From the NCBI GenBank assembly GCA_030531025.1, contig JAUMTV010000017.1, positions 1 to 32,512 of the forward strand: a DNA stretch of 32,512 nt, read 5' to 3'. Positions 25,108-31,183 of this stretch are shown one piece after another. Both the position numbers and the translations under genes were made by a program. The notes below the pieces were generated by a model that was not told where the DNA came from, made no database searches, and worked only from the letters and a program-made list of their open reading frames with translations. Numbering within the stretch: position 1 is the stretch's first letter; every line of letters starts with the position of its first letter. The DNA comes from Turicibacter sp. Lineage in GTDB: Bacteria; Bacillota; Bacilli; MOL361; Turicibacteraceae.

Positions 25108-25339
25108 GAAGAGCCTCCTCGCTTATCAGCCACACCGTTGGCACACCTTGATAAAAAGCATATCCAACCTTAAAAGGAACCTCTCTGCTGACAATTTGAC
25201 CTAAATATTCAATATCATCTCGGCTTAATCGTGTATTTTCTAAAGTCACTCCTAGCGCTTTAAATGAAGGCTCTTTCTCCGTCGTCTTTGCCAACTCTCC
25301 GAGAGCTATTCCTAACTCCACTACATCTGCTAACGCCAT
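25088..25339 (-). CDS. Small phage protein, unknown function
   Basis: An 83-residue protein starting MALADVVELGIALGEL. The ATG at 25339 overlaps the stop of the upstream gene (TAATG) and has GGAGGGG nearby, so I prefer it to a GTG nine bases upstream. The first half is helical and the second half mixed (VGYAFYQGVPTVWLI). Nothing identifies it. Confidence 0.6.
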   Translation of the reverse strand: MALADVVELGIALGELAKTTEKEPSFKALGVTLENTRLSRDDIEYLGQIVSREVPFKVGYAFYQGVPTVWLISEEALHECTKF

Positions 25340-25680
25340 TAGTAACACCCCTCCATTTCATCCATAAGATGAAATCTCAACATTTCTAAAAAATCATACA
25401 ACCCCAGCCCTTCCTCAATGTGACCAAAGATTGAGCGAAACTTTTCGTTATCAGACATTAAGCACTCATCCTTCACGTAGCGTAAAGAGCGTTCTGTTGC
25501 AACACAAGTGTCACCGAACACACACGCCCAATGCGCATAGATTTTACTTCCGCTGACAATCGGTTTATTGTTGATCACTCCATCACATAAAATTTCAACC
25601 GTATAACTGAACCCTTTCGAACTAGCTGGTGCCCCTAATTCGAAAAGTAACTTTCGTGTCGCTCTCTTTATCTCTTTCAC
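25339..25680 (-). CDS. Spo0A C-terminal-domain-like DNA-binding protein
   Basis: The 113-residue protein closely follows the Spo0A effector domain pattern. KLLFELGAPASSKGFSYTVE compares with the Spo0A HEIGVPAHIKGYxYLREAI region, IYAHWACVFGDTCVATERSLRYV matches the recognition-helix part (YPxIAKKFxTTxSRVERAIRHA), and a late SIFG matches SLFG. It has no receiver domain, so it cannot be switched by phosphorylation. It could bind 0A-box-like sites or interfere with the host's sporulation regulator. A good ribosome site AGGAGGAAATG precedes it. Confidence 0.72.
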   Translation of the reverse strand: MKEIKRATRKLLFELGAPASSKGFSYTVEILCDGVINNKPIVSGSKIYAHWACVFGDTCVATERSLRYVKDECLMSDNEKFRSIFGHIEEGLGLYDFLEMLRFHLMDEMEGCY

Positions 25681-25838
25681 TTCATTTCCTCCTATTTTTT
25701 CTATTTCAACTGAATAAAACTTCTCAATCCTGCCATACTACAACTGTGAGTTATTACTCACTCTATCGAGCAAGCAACCAAATAAAACATAAGCATTTAG
25801 TTGTGGCGATGCTTCTCTCACCACAACTTTTTCAATTT
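25681..25838. other. Gap with two hairpins
   Basis: No convincing gene. It holds a perfect 6-bp palindrome GTGAGT-TATT-ACTCAC (25746-25761) and a longer hairpin AGTTGTGG/CCACAACT (25799-25828). The latter is followed on the plus strand by TTTTTCAATTTTT, so it looks like a plus-strand terminator. The palindrome could be an operator for an early regulator. Confidence 0.45.
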
Positions 25839-26029
25839 TTAGTGCATAAATCGTTTAAGCTTGCATAAACTACTAGGGTAGTGATTATCTTCGCGTATTT
25901 TTCCTAAAACCATTGATTTACTTTTCATCGTACTGTATACTTCAACTAGATTTTGATTGTCCGAATACAAAATCTTTAGAGCATGAACTGTTGCCGCAGT
26001 TTGTGCTCTTTTTTTTGTGCATACAGCAT
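25839..26029 (-). CDS. Small early gene with a likely -1 frameshift at an A run
   Basis: After AAAGGTGG an ATG at 26029 starts MLYAQKK, but that frame stops after 17 codons. At eight consecutive A (minus strand, 26016-26009) the codons CAA AAA AAA make a slippery A_AAA_AAA site. A -1 shift continues 56 codons as RAQTAATVHALKILYSDNQN... to a stop at 25839, giving 63 residues. The long frame has no good start of its own except a TTG without a ribosome site. This could be programmed frameshifting, a homopolymer sequencing error or a broken gene. Function unknown. Confidence 0.4.
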
Positions 26030-26048
26030 TCCTATCACCACCTTTCAA

Positions 26049-26897
26049 TTACAGAACTACACCTTGTTTAAAGCGATAATTCTTATTCTTATCTTTCCTA
26101 ATTTGCAAACAAAACTCTTTGCAACGCTCATTAATGCGACCTGCAACAGCTTCATCTACACACTCCCGAATATCATCAATTAGAAATTCTGATGAAATAA
26201 TCGTCACTAAACGTTTGTTATATCGCTCATTAATCAACTGAAAGGCATATTTAACATCCGTTTGATTAACTTGATAACTACTGTCACTATTGACACTGAC
26301 TGTGCCTTTTAAGAAATCATCGATATATAAGACCTCGACTTTACTAAATTCATCAAAATATTCATCACGATCTGCATCGAATCTCATTCGTTTTAACTTT
26401 TCTGTAAACTCTGTCCAAGTCATAAATTTGACTTTTTTATATCGTTTTAAAAGCTTATTAGCGATAGCTGAGCAAATCATGGTTTTCCCTGCTCCACTCT
26501 GCCCTAATATTGCAAACCAACTGTCACTATTATTCTCTAAATATTGGTTAGCTAATTTAAGAACACTCTTTTGCCATTCATCGGTTACTTCAAACTTTTC
26601 TAGTCTGTGGTCCAGCAATTCACCCATACCACTATTTTTAGCGTTGTGAATCATCTTACGAACCTCTAGGCAATCACATAGCTTAGTTGCCTGTGTTACA
26701 TAAGTAGGCTCTTTGTGGACTACAGCAACCCACCCTTTGTTGCGACATAGTTTGCAATCAAATCCATCTGTATTTAAGTCACCATATCTAGCATTATCGA
26801 CATCTACAAAGTGTTGCACTTTTTCTTCTTCCGATAAATTAGAGCAACTGTCGTCCACTTGAGTCATAGTCCCCATGAGTTTGGATAGGCTTTGCAT
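26049..26897 (-). CDS. DnaC/DnaI-like helicase loader ATPase
   Basis: A 282-residue AAA+ protein. The N-terminal zinc module has C48, C51, C74 and C76 (CKLC and CDC). Walker A is GQSGAGKT (132-139). A Walker B-like VLYIDDF follows near 190. A sensor-like VTIISSEF and an Arg-rich AVAGRINERC region come next. Like DnaI it should load the host replicative helicase at the origin. It directly follows the replisome organizer gene and overlaps it by 59 bases. Confidence 0.9.
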   Translation of the reverse strand: MQSLSKLMGTMTQVDDSCSNLSEEEKVQHFVDVDNARYGDLNTDGFDCKLCRNKGWVAVVHKEPTYVTQATKLCDCLEVRKMIHNAKNSGMGELLDHRLEKFEVTDEWQKSVLKLANQYLENNSDSWFAILGQSGAGKTMICSAIANKLLKRYKKVKFMTWTEFTEKLKRMRFDADRDEYFDEFSKVEVLYIDDFLKGTVSVNSDSSYQVNQTDVKYAFQLINERYNKRLVTIISSEFLIDDIRECVDEAVAGRINERCKEFCLQIRKDKNKNYRFKQGVVL

Positions 26898-27606
26898 TGT
26901 TATACCCCCTTACTTGTTGATTTAAGTAACCTTCAAATTTAGGCCCAAATAGCGTTTCTGGTCTTAAATAATCACTGAATTGAGTACCTTGCCACTGAAA
27001 CACTTTTTTATCAATTACTATTTTGAAATCTTCTAATGTAAATTTGTCATCAAATCTATCTTTAATTAGCTTTCGTGTTTTCTGACTGGTTGAACGATAC
27101 TTAGTGCCTAGTTTCTGATTCAGATAATCAACGATTTCTTTGTATGGAATAGGTGTAGTCGGGCTCTGCTCGACATTATCTTTTATTTCTCTTGTATTAT
27201 TAGATGTATTATTAAAAGATGTATTATTATCTTCACAGTTTTCCGAATACCCCTCTTCGGTTTTTCGAATACCTCTGTCGATATTCCGAATAGGTCTGTC
27301 GGTTTTTCGAATACCCCCATCGGAATTTCGAACACATCTGATGACTCTTTTTGCAATAGCTTTACTCTCTTGTTGATACACATAATTTATATCGATGTAT
27401 CCTTTTTGTTCTAACGATTTAATCAGTTCTGAACAACGATTTTTTGACAACGAGAAGAATTTAGAGAAATGCTCATTACTCGCAAAGCATCCATCTTCAT
27501 TATCAAGACTATCAATCTCAACCAAAATTAACTTCTCCATCACCTTCAAATCTGTACTTAACCAAATTTCTTTCGGTATCCAAACCCCTTTGAAGTCACG
27601 TTTCAT
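26839..27606 (-). CDS. Replisome organizer / replication initiator
   Basis: The 255-residue protein has an N-terminal winged-helix domain (~10-95, with FASNEHFSKFFSLSKNRCSEL). A repetitive linker of heptads (GIRKTDRPIRNIDRGIRK) and an Asn/Thr-rich stretch follow. The C-terminal conserved phage domain (Phg_2220_C-like) contains YKEIVDYLNQKLG, RSTSQKTRKLI and YLRPETLFGPKFEGYLNQ. It should bind the origin and hand over to the DnaC-like loader. The linker DNA is five 21-bp repeats, so the origin probably lies inside this gene, as in lambda O. Confidence 0.9.
   Translation of the reverse strand: MKRDFKGVWIPKEIWLSTDLKVMEKLILVEIDSLDNEDGCFASNEHFSKFFSLSKNRCSELIKSLEQKGYIDINYVYQQESKAIAKRVIRCVRNSDGGIRKTDRPIRNIDRGIRKTEEGYSENCEDNNTSFNNTSNNTREIKDNVEQSPTTPIPYKEIVDYLNQKLGTKYRSTSQKTRKLIKDRFDDKFTLEDFKIVIDKKVFQWQGTQFSDYLRPETLFGPKFEGYLNQQVRGYNNAKPIQTHGDYDSSGRQLL
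27179..27341. other. Probable phage replication origin
   Basis: Five 21-bp iterons (27237-27341) adjoin an AT-rich tract (27179-27236) that contains two 13-base copies of AGATGTATTATTA at 27202 and 27217. Iterons beside an AT-rich unwinding element inside the initiator gene is the layout of lambdoid and many Gram-positive phage origins. Confidence 0.65.
27237..27341. repeat. Five tandem 21-bp iterons
   Basis: Units start at 27237, 27258, 27279, 27300 and 27321. The plus-strand consensus is CGGTTTTTCGAATACCTCTGT with core TTCGAA. Units 2 and 4 are the most alike, and unit 5 is the most diverged. They encode seven-residue repeats in the replisome organizer. Confidence 0.85.
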
Positions 27607-28115
27607 TAGATCACCCCACGATTGCGATAATACTCATATCGCTCTAACTGACCTTGTGTTTTCCACTCTTGAAGTTGAGCTTCATAACAAGCAATCAATA
27701 CATTCTCATCAACAGTAACAATTAAGTTATACTCATCCTCTGCTAACTCGATTTCTTCGACTGATGGTAAGTACACTAGTCGGTCACGTAACTTCACTAA
27801 CTCACGTTTAACACCAATCGCTTCATCATCAATTCCTAGCTTTGGAAGTGGAATCTCGAATGAATTCTTTTGTCCTTCCTCCCAATCTTCAGCAAATTCC
27901 TTTACATAGTAATCTAATCTTTCTAATACCGCCATTCTCTCTTCCTCCGATAACTCTAATACCTCAATTCCAAATGCATTTAATGCTTTTTTAACAACTG
28001 CATTCTTCGATAATTCTGTACGATTTAACACCTCTAACGACTTCTCCGATGCTAATCCTATTGACCCCATAACGACCGTTGCTGCACTTAGTAACAGAAC
28101 TCCTTCTAATAACAT
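27606..28115 (-). CDS. Early membrane-anchored protein, unknown function
   Basis: A 169-residue protein with one hydrophobic N-terminal segment (~2-22) and then a charged helical domain (LSEEERMAVLERLDYYVKEF). A mid segment, VKRELVKLRDRLVYLPSVEEIE, and an acidic C-terminus follow. The stop and the replisome organizer start overlap by one base. It may tether replication to the membrane, but that is only a guess from context. I know no family. Confidence 0.6.
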   Translation of the reverse strand: MLLEGVLLLSAATVVMGSIGLASEKSLEVLNRTELSKNAVVKKALNAFGIEVLELSEEERMAVLERLDYYVKEFAEDWEEGQKNSFEIPLPKLGIDDEAIGVKRELVKLRDRLVYLPSVEEIELAEDEYNLIVTVDENVLIACYEAQLQEWKTQGQLERYEYYRNRGVI

Positions 28116-28126
28116 TCCAAATCCCC

Positions 28127-28216
28127 CTATTCAAATATCCAATCTAAGAATTTCTCCCACCATGATTTGGTGTACTTCTCGTACTGATTGTCATTAAATA
28201 ACCTTTCTGCTCTCAT
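28127..28216 (-). CDS. 29-residue early peptide
   Basis: A short ORF beginning MRAERLFNDNQYEKYT and ending with a Trp-rich KSWWEKFLDWIFE. It follows AGGAGGTAGAGA-ATG, a very good ribosome site lying inside the end of the HTH gene (23-base overlap), and ends ~12 bases before the next gene. The C-terminal half is amphipathic and could bind a membrane or a protein. Its real status rests on the ribosome site and gene packing. Confidence 0.5.
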   Translation of the reverse strand: MRAERLFNDNQYEKYTKSWWEKFLDWIFE

Positions 28217-28406
28217 TCTCTACCTCCTCTATTAATTCCTCCATTGGAACGTTTAAATATTTTGCAATCTTATATAGTTTCTTTGACCCCATATCAACCT
28301 TTCCAGTTGCATACATACAAATCATTTGATATGACATCCCTACTTCTTTTGCTAATTGTCGTTGTGTAATTCCTTTTTTCTTTAAAACCTTTTTAAATCC
28401 CGACAC
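28194..28406 (-). CDS. Second Cro/CI-type HTH regulator
   Basis: A 70-residue XRE-family protein: HTH over residues ~10-58 (ITQRQLAKEVGMSYQMICMYATGKVDMGSKKLYKIAKYLN) with an acidic C-terminal tail. It starts at GTG with AGAGGTG before it. It heads the replication gene group, so it may control the following genes. TCGAARAG motifs repeat just before its start and may be its own binding sites. Confidence 0.82.
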   Translation of the reverse strand: MSGFKKVLKKKGITQRQLAKEVGMSYQMICMYATGKVDMGSKKLYKIAKYLNVPMEELIEEVENESRKVI

Positions 28407-28474
28407 TCTTCGACACCTCTTTTCGATATTTTTTGATAAAATTCAAACATCTTAGAACAGAAAGGAGTGGAAGT

Positions 28475-28684
28475 ATGTTTCCGAAACGTTACTTATTAAA
28501 TACCAATACTAGAGAAGTTCATGACACTAATAATTACGACCCTAGTTGTTATATTTTTCACATGAAAGAAGAACATAAAGTTTGGTTCGATAGTTTAAGC
28601 GAAGCTTTAGCTTTTCCCTACGACGATTGCGTCAAAAGAAACGATGGATGTAAGCATTGCTTATCTAAATATCATACTAGATAG
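28475..28684 (+). CDS. Lone plus-strand zinc-binding protein (Ada-like fold)
   Basis: The only plus-strand gene inside the minus-strand early block. The ATG at 28475 follows AAAGGAGT; a start 42 bases upstream has no ribosome site. The 69-residue product reads KRYLLNTNTREVHD, then DPSCYIF, WFDSLSEALAFPYDDC and CKHC. This pattern resembles the small Ada-type zinc-binding fold, in which Cys residues hold zinc. A plus-strand terminator lies at 28861-28898. The gene is convergent with the next gene and overlaps its end by eight bases. It may be expressed from the lysogen. Confidence 0.65.
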   Translation: MFPKRYLLNTNTREVHDTNNYDPSCYIFHMKEEHKVWFDSLSEALAFPYDDCVKRNDGCKHCLSKYHTR

Positions 28685-28910
28685 TTAGAGTCGCGCTCTC
28701 TTTAAACTTTTCTTCAACAATCACAAGGGCTTCTTCTAGCACACTTAGAGGGAGTCTCTTTTCGTTCATTCGATGTAAAATTATCTCTGCTAAGTATTTA
28801 CTTTCGTCTTTACGAATGAATTGTTTTCTAATTAGTTCACAATTAACACATTTTTCTTTTAACTCCCCTTGAACTCGCACATCTTGGGGAGTTTTTTTAT
28901 TTTCAGTCAT
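28677..28910 (-). CDS. Small early protein, unknown function
   Basis: A 77-residue charged, helical protein with a CVNC motif near residue 21 and a C-terminal helix SVLEEALVIVEEKFKE. A plus-strand terminator overlaps its first codons, so the start region serves two roles. Its end overlaps the plus-strand gene, giving antisense transcription. No family recognised. Confidence 0.6.
   Translation of the reverse strand: MTENKKTPQDVRVQGELKEKCVNCELIRKQFIRKDESKYLAEIILHRMNEKRLPLSVLEEALVIVEEKFKESATLTI
28861..28898 (+). terminator. Intrinsic terminator, plus strand
   Basis: AACTCCCC pairs with GGGGAGTT (8 bp) around a 17-base loop, followed by a run of seven or more T. It ends transcription of the plus-strand zinc-protein gene ~180 bases downstream and lies inside the coding start of the minus-strand gene. 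Confidence 0.75.
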
Positions 28911-28921
28911 ACTTCTTCCTC

Positions 28922-29158
28922 CTATAACTCTTTCACAATTTCATCAGCATCAGGATCTACATCCTTGCCTGTCATTCGTTTACAAAAGTCATGTAGCTCA
29001 AACGTGTAGAACTTCATAACTCCTTTAATTTTTAAACACTTAATTACTCCGACATCAACCATCGCACGAAGTGTCGGTTCTGATGTGTTTAACATCGCTG
29101 CTGCTTCTTTACAAGACAGCAATAGCTTATCTTTAGTTGCGATATCACATTTCGCCAT
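28922..29158 (-). CDS. Excisionase-like MerR/HTH_17 DNA-binding protein
   Basis: A 78-residue protein with an HTH_17 pattern: LLLSCKEAAAMLNTSEPTLRAMVDVGVIKCLKIKGVMKF, typical of excisionase-family DNA-binding proteins. It lies two genes from the immunity region in the early operon. It may act as the directionality factor for the integrase or as an early regulator. Excision activity is inferred. Confidence 0.75.
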   Translation of the reverse strand: MAKCDIATKDKLLLSCKEAAAMLNTSEPTLRAMVDVGVIKCLKIKGVMKFYTFELHDFCKRMTGKDVDPDADEIVKEL

Positions 29159-29196
29159 ACTTCTCCATCCCCCTTAATTCTTTAATCACCATAGTA

Positions 29197-29961
29197 TTAC
29201 GCTACTTCCTTCAAAAATTTATTGATGAAATAAACCTGCCCTTTACCAGTTACTTTAGGCGTTTTAGTAATACTCACATGACCATCTGAATGAACTCTTG
29301 TACCTTCTTTAATCTCAAATAAACCTAAGTTCATTGACTTCTGAGTTGGCATGTTGTAGTCGTTCCCCTTTTTCTTAATTAAATAACCATTATCACGTAA
29401 CCACGCAAATAAGCGATTTTGCCCGATATCAATTCCATTCTGTTGGATTAACTTAGCTAACTCTCCAACTAAGATAGAAGTATGACTAGCCGTTACCGCA
29501 TCGGCAAATAATACTTTTGGGGTTTGTTCTTGAACTGTCGCTTCTAACTGTTTTCGTTTCTCACGTTCTTGTTTTAACTTTGTTGCTACCTCAATCAGTA
29601 AATCTGGATTCTCTAAGATTTCATCTCGTGCGTACATTCCATGTTTGCGAATTGTTGGTAAGACTTCGCTTGTTACCCAACGCTTAAATTTTTTAGATCC
29701 TTCAAGCTTGGATTTCAAAACTAAGCTATATAGTCCACTTTCGTTAATAATTGTCATGTGTTGTTGTCCTCCAAGGGTATCGCATTTCACGACCTCCTTA
29801 TCTTCAGCATCAACATGTTTAAACAAAGCATCATTAACATTTTTGTATCCTAATGATTTTGCTACATCTTTCCCAACAAACCAAGGTTCGTTATTTTTTT
29901 CGACTACTCGAATCTCACCAAATTCTTTTTTAAAGAATGGTGTGATATTAAATTTACTCAT
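29197..29961 (-). CDS. Phage antirepressor (BRO-N + KilA-C)
   Basis: A 254-residue protein with an N-terminal BRO-N domain (~8-105: GKDVAKSLGYKNVNDALFKHVD, then TIINESGLYSLVLKSKL and FKRWVTSEVLPTIRKHG) and a C-terminal ANT/KilAC domain (~145-250: FADAVTASHTSILVGELAKL, FAWLRDNGYLI). Antirepressors counteract the CI repressor. The 29-bp repeat at 29973-30001 sits in its upstream region next to an operator-like 19-mer, so it is probably tightly controlled. Confidence 0.93.
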   Translation of the reverse strand: MSKFNITPFFKKEFGEIRVVEKNNEPWFVGKDVAKSLGYKNVNDALFKHVDAEDKEVVKCDTLGGQQHMTIINESGLYSLVLKSKLEGSKKFKRWVTSEVLPTIRKHGMYARDEILENPDLLIEVATKLKQEREKRKQLEATVQEQTPKVLFADAVTASHTSILVGELAKLIQQNGIDIGQNRLFAWLRDNGYLIKKKGNDYNMPTQKSMNLGLFEIKEGTRVHSDGHVSITKTPKVTGKGQVYFINKFLKEVA

Positions 29962-29972
29962 TTCATTTCCTC

Positions 29973-30001
29973 CGTTTTACTCTCGAATTTGCCACCATAG
30001 C
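29973..30001. repeat. 29-bp direct repeat, copy 1 (upstream of the antirepressor)
   Basis: The plus-strand sequence begins CGTTTTACTCTCGAATTTGC and ends CACCATAGC. It matches copy 2 at 31135-31163 at 27 of 29 positions and lies just upstream of the antirepressor ribosome site. It includes TTTGCCACCATA, a motif also found near the integrase end. Confidence 0.8.
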
Positions 30002-30034
30002 ACTTTCTTTTATTTCACTTGATTTTTATGCAAG

Positions 30035-30223
30035 TTAAGTGCGAAAAATATCATCTAACGTCACACCGAAAAAATCAGCGATTTTATTTGCATGACTATT
30101 TCGAATCATACCTGGATTAGCCTCCCATGCAACGTACGTCTGAGTGCTAACGCCTATTATTTTAGCTAACTGTTTCTGTGTTAAGTTAAATTTTATTCGA
30201 TAAACTTTCAAGTTATTTGACAT
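30035..30223 (-). CDS. Cro-like HTH repressor
   Basis: A 62-residue XRE-family protein consisting mainly of one HTH (LTQKQLAKIIGVSTQTYVAWE, residues ~14-35) with the common C-terminal end FFGVTLDDIFRT. It lies divergent to the CI-like gene and is first in the leftward early operon behind a near-consensus promoter, the standard position of Cro. GGAGGTGAG precedes the ATG. It should bind the same operators as CI and favour lytic growth. Confidence 0.87.
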   Translation of the reverse strand: MSNNLKVYRIKFNLTQKQLAKIIGVSTQTYVAWEANPGMIRNSHANKIADFFGVTLDDIFRT

Positions 30224-30244
30224 TTTCTCACCTCCACAACCAAA

Positions 30245-30273
30245 ATATTACATGATTTTTTTTCTGTAGTCAA
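30245..30273 (-). promoter_or_regulatory. Early leftward promoter (PR-like)
   Basis: On the minus strand TTGACT, a 17-base spacer and TAATAT form a near-consensus sigma70/sigmaA promoter. It lies 22 bases before the cro-like start and drives the early minus-strand operon. One operator-like 19-mer overlaps its spacer. Confidence 0.85.
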
Positions 30274-30324
30274 CAAGAAAATTAGATTTTTTTGCAAGTT
30301 CGGTATAATAAATATCGCAATTAC

Positions 30325-30353
30325 TTGATTTTTTCGCTTAATTTCCTTATAAT
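30325..30353 (+). promoter_or_regulatory. Repressor promoter (PRM-like)
   Basis: TTGATT, a 17-base spacer and TATAAT form a strong sigmaA-type promoter. The leader is very short, and AAGGAGGTGA follows directly before the repressor ATG at 30373. The -35 lies inside an operator-like 19-mer. Confidence 0.85.
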
Positions 30354-30372
30354 ATGCACAAGGAGGTGAATT

Positions 30373-31071
30373 ATGACTAAAAAAAATTTATTCGGTAAGA
30401 ATTTAAGATACCTTCGTTTGCGCGACAACATAACTCAAGATGAATTAGCGAACGAATTAGGTTACAAATCATTTACAACTATTCAAAAGTGGGAAGCTGG
30501 GATTACTGAACCAAATATGACTATTCTAAATAAATTAGCTGATAAATGGAATTTATCTTTAGATGAGTTAGTTAATGTAGATTTAGAAGCTAAAAGATAC
30601 GACTCTCTCCCTAAGAATCCAACGATAATACAAACATCCTCTGATGATAAAAAGCAAAATCAACAATCAAACAGTCTTACCGTCTATGGTAAAGTCTGCG
30701 CTGGAGACGGTTTTGAAGCATTCGAAGATCCAATTGATGAGATAACGAATCCATACCATCGCATTAAAAGGGAATTTTTTGCCCTCCAGGTTCATGGAGA
30801 TAGTATGAATAATATCGTTAATGATGGGATGTACGCTATCATCGAGAAAAAAGAAACTGTGAATAACGGAGAGATTGCTGTCGTTTTAATTGATAATGAA
30901 ATCGGTATGTTAAAGAGATTCTATCAACTCGATGAGTCTACAGTTGTTTTAAAGCCAGATAGCACTAACCCTGCACACAAAGGTATGTTTTTCGAAAACG
31001 AAGAAATTAATCGTTTAAAAGTATTAGGACGTTATATAGGCCATGTTTCTCCAATGTTAGACTTAACCTGA
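30373..31071 (+). CDS. CI-like repressor (HTH + LexA/S24 peptidase)
   Basis: This 232-residue repressor has an HTH at ~10-60 (ITQDELANELGYKSFTTIQKW) and a C-terminal S24/LexA-type domain from ~100. The cleavage site is A110-G111 (KVCAGDG), catalytic Ser is S144 in HGDSM, and catalytic Lys is K181 in GMLKRF. It should keep lysogeny and be destroyed by RecA-stimulated self-cleavage in the SOS response. It is divergent to cro and followed by the integrase. Confidence 0.95.
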   Translation: MTKKNLFGKNLRYLRLRDNITQDELANELGYKSFTTIQKWEAGITEPNMTILNKLADKWNLSLDELVNVDLEAKRYDSLPKNPTIIQTSSDDKKQNQQSNSLTVYGKVCAGDGFEAFEDPIDEITNPYHRIKREFFALQVHGDSMNNIVNDGMYAIIEKKETVNNGEIAVVLIDNEIGMLKRFYQLDESTVVLKPDSTNPAHKGMFFENEEINRLKVLGRYIGHVSPMLDLT

Positions 31072-31128
31072 AATCCCTAATATTAGTTACATAGTAAATT
31101 TTTTTGTTAAATAGGTTCAGTATCAACT

Positions 31129-31177
31129 CACCTTCGTTTTGCCCTCGAATTTGCCACCATAGCGAAAAAACGAGGTG
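31129..31177 (+). promoter_or_regulatory. Hairpin covering the integrase ribosome site
   Basis: CACCT-T-CGTTTT (31129-31140) pairs with AAAACG-AGGTG (31167-31177), an ~11-bp stem with one bulge. The 3' arm contains the GAGGTG ribosome site of int, and the loop holds most of repeat copy 2. In RNA the structure would block int translation from long transcripts. Confidence 0.5.
31135..31163. repeat. 29-bp direct repeat, copy 2 (upstream of int)
   Basis: Begins CGTTTTGCCCTCGAATTTGC and ends CACCATAGC, with two changes from copy 1 at 29973. It lies 20 bases before the int start and within the predicted ribosome-site hairpin. The two copies, in direct orientation, flank the repressor and cro-like genes. 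Confidence 0.8.
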
Positions 31178-31183
31178 AAAGAA

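Larger units (their letters stand above)
30017..30341. promoter_or_regulatory. Four operator-like 19-bp sites for CI/Cro
   Basis: Sites on the plus strand: 30017-30035 (ACTTGATTTTTATGCAAGT, an imperfect palindrome with ACTTG/CAAGT ends), 30281-30299 (16/19 match), 30323-30341 (13/19, over the repressor promoter -35) and 30250-30268 (12/19, over the cro-like promoter). The spacing suits repression of both divergent promoters and of the antirepressor gene. Confidence 0.5.

Noticed and set aside
25738..25818. 27-codon minus-strand frame starting GTG (VREASPQLNAYVLFG...)
   Set aside because: No ribosome site at the right distance, and it overlaps the terminator-like hairpin. Too weak to call.
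27237..27341. CRISPR-like array
   Set aside because: The repeats are contiguous without spacers and lie in a coding frame with seven-residue periodicity, so they are iterons, not CRISPR.
27183..27383. Alternative minus-strand frame inside the replisome organizer
   Set aside because: Shadow frame generated by the 21-bp repeats, without a ribosome site.
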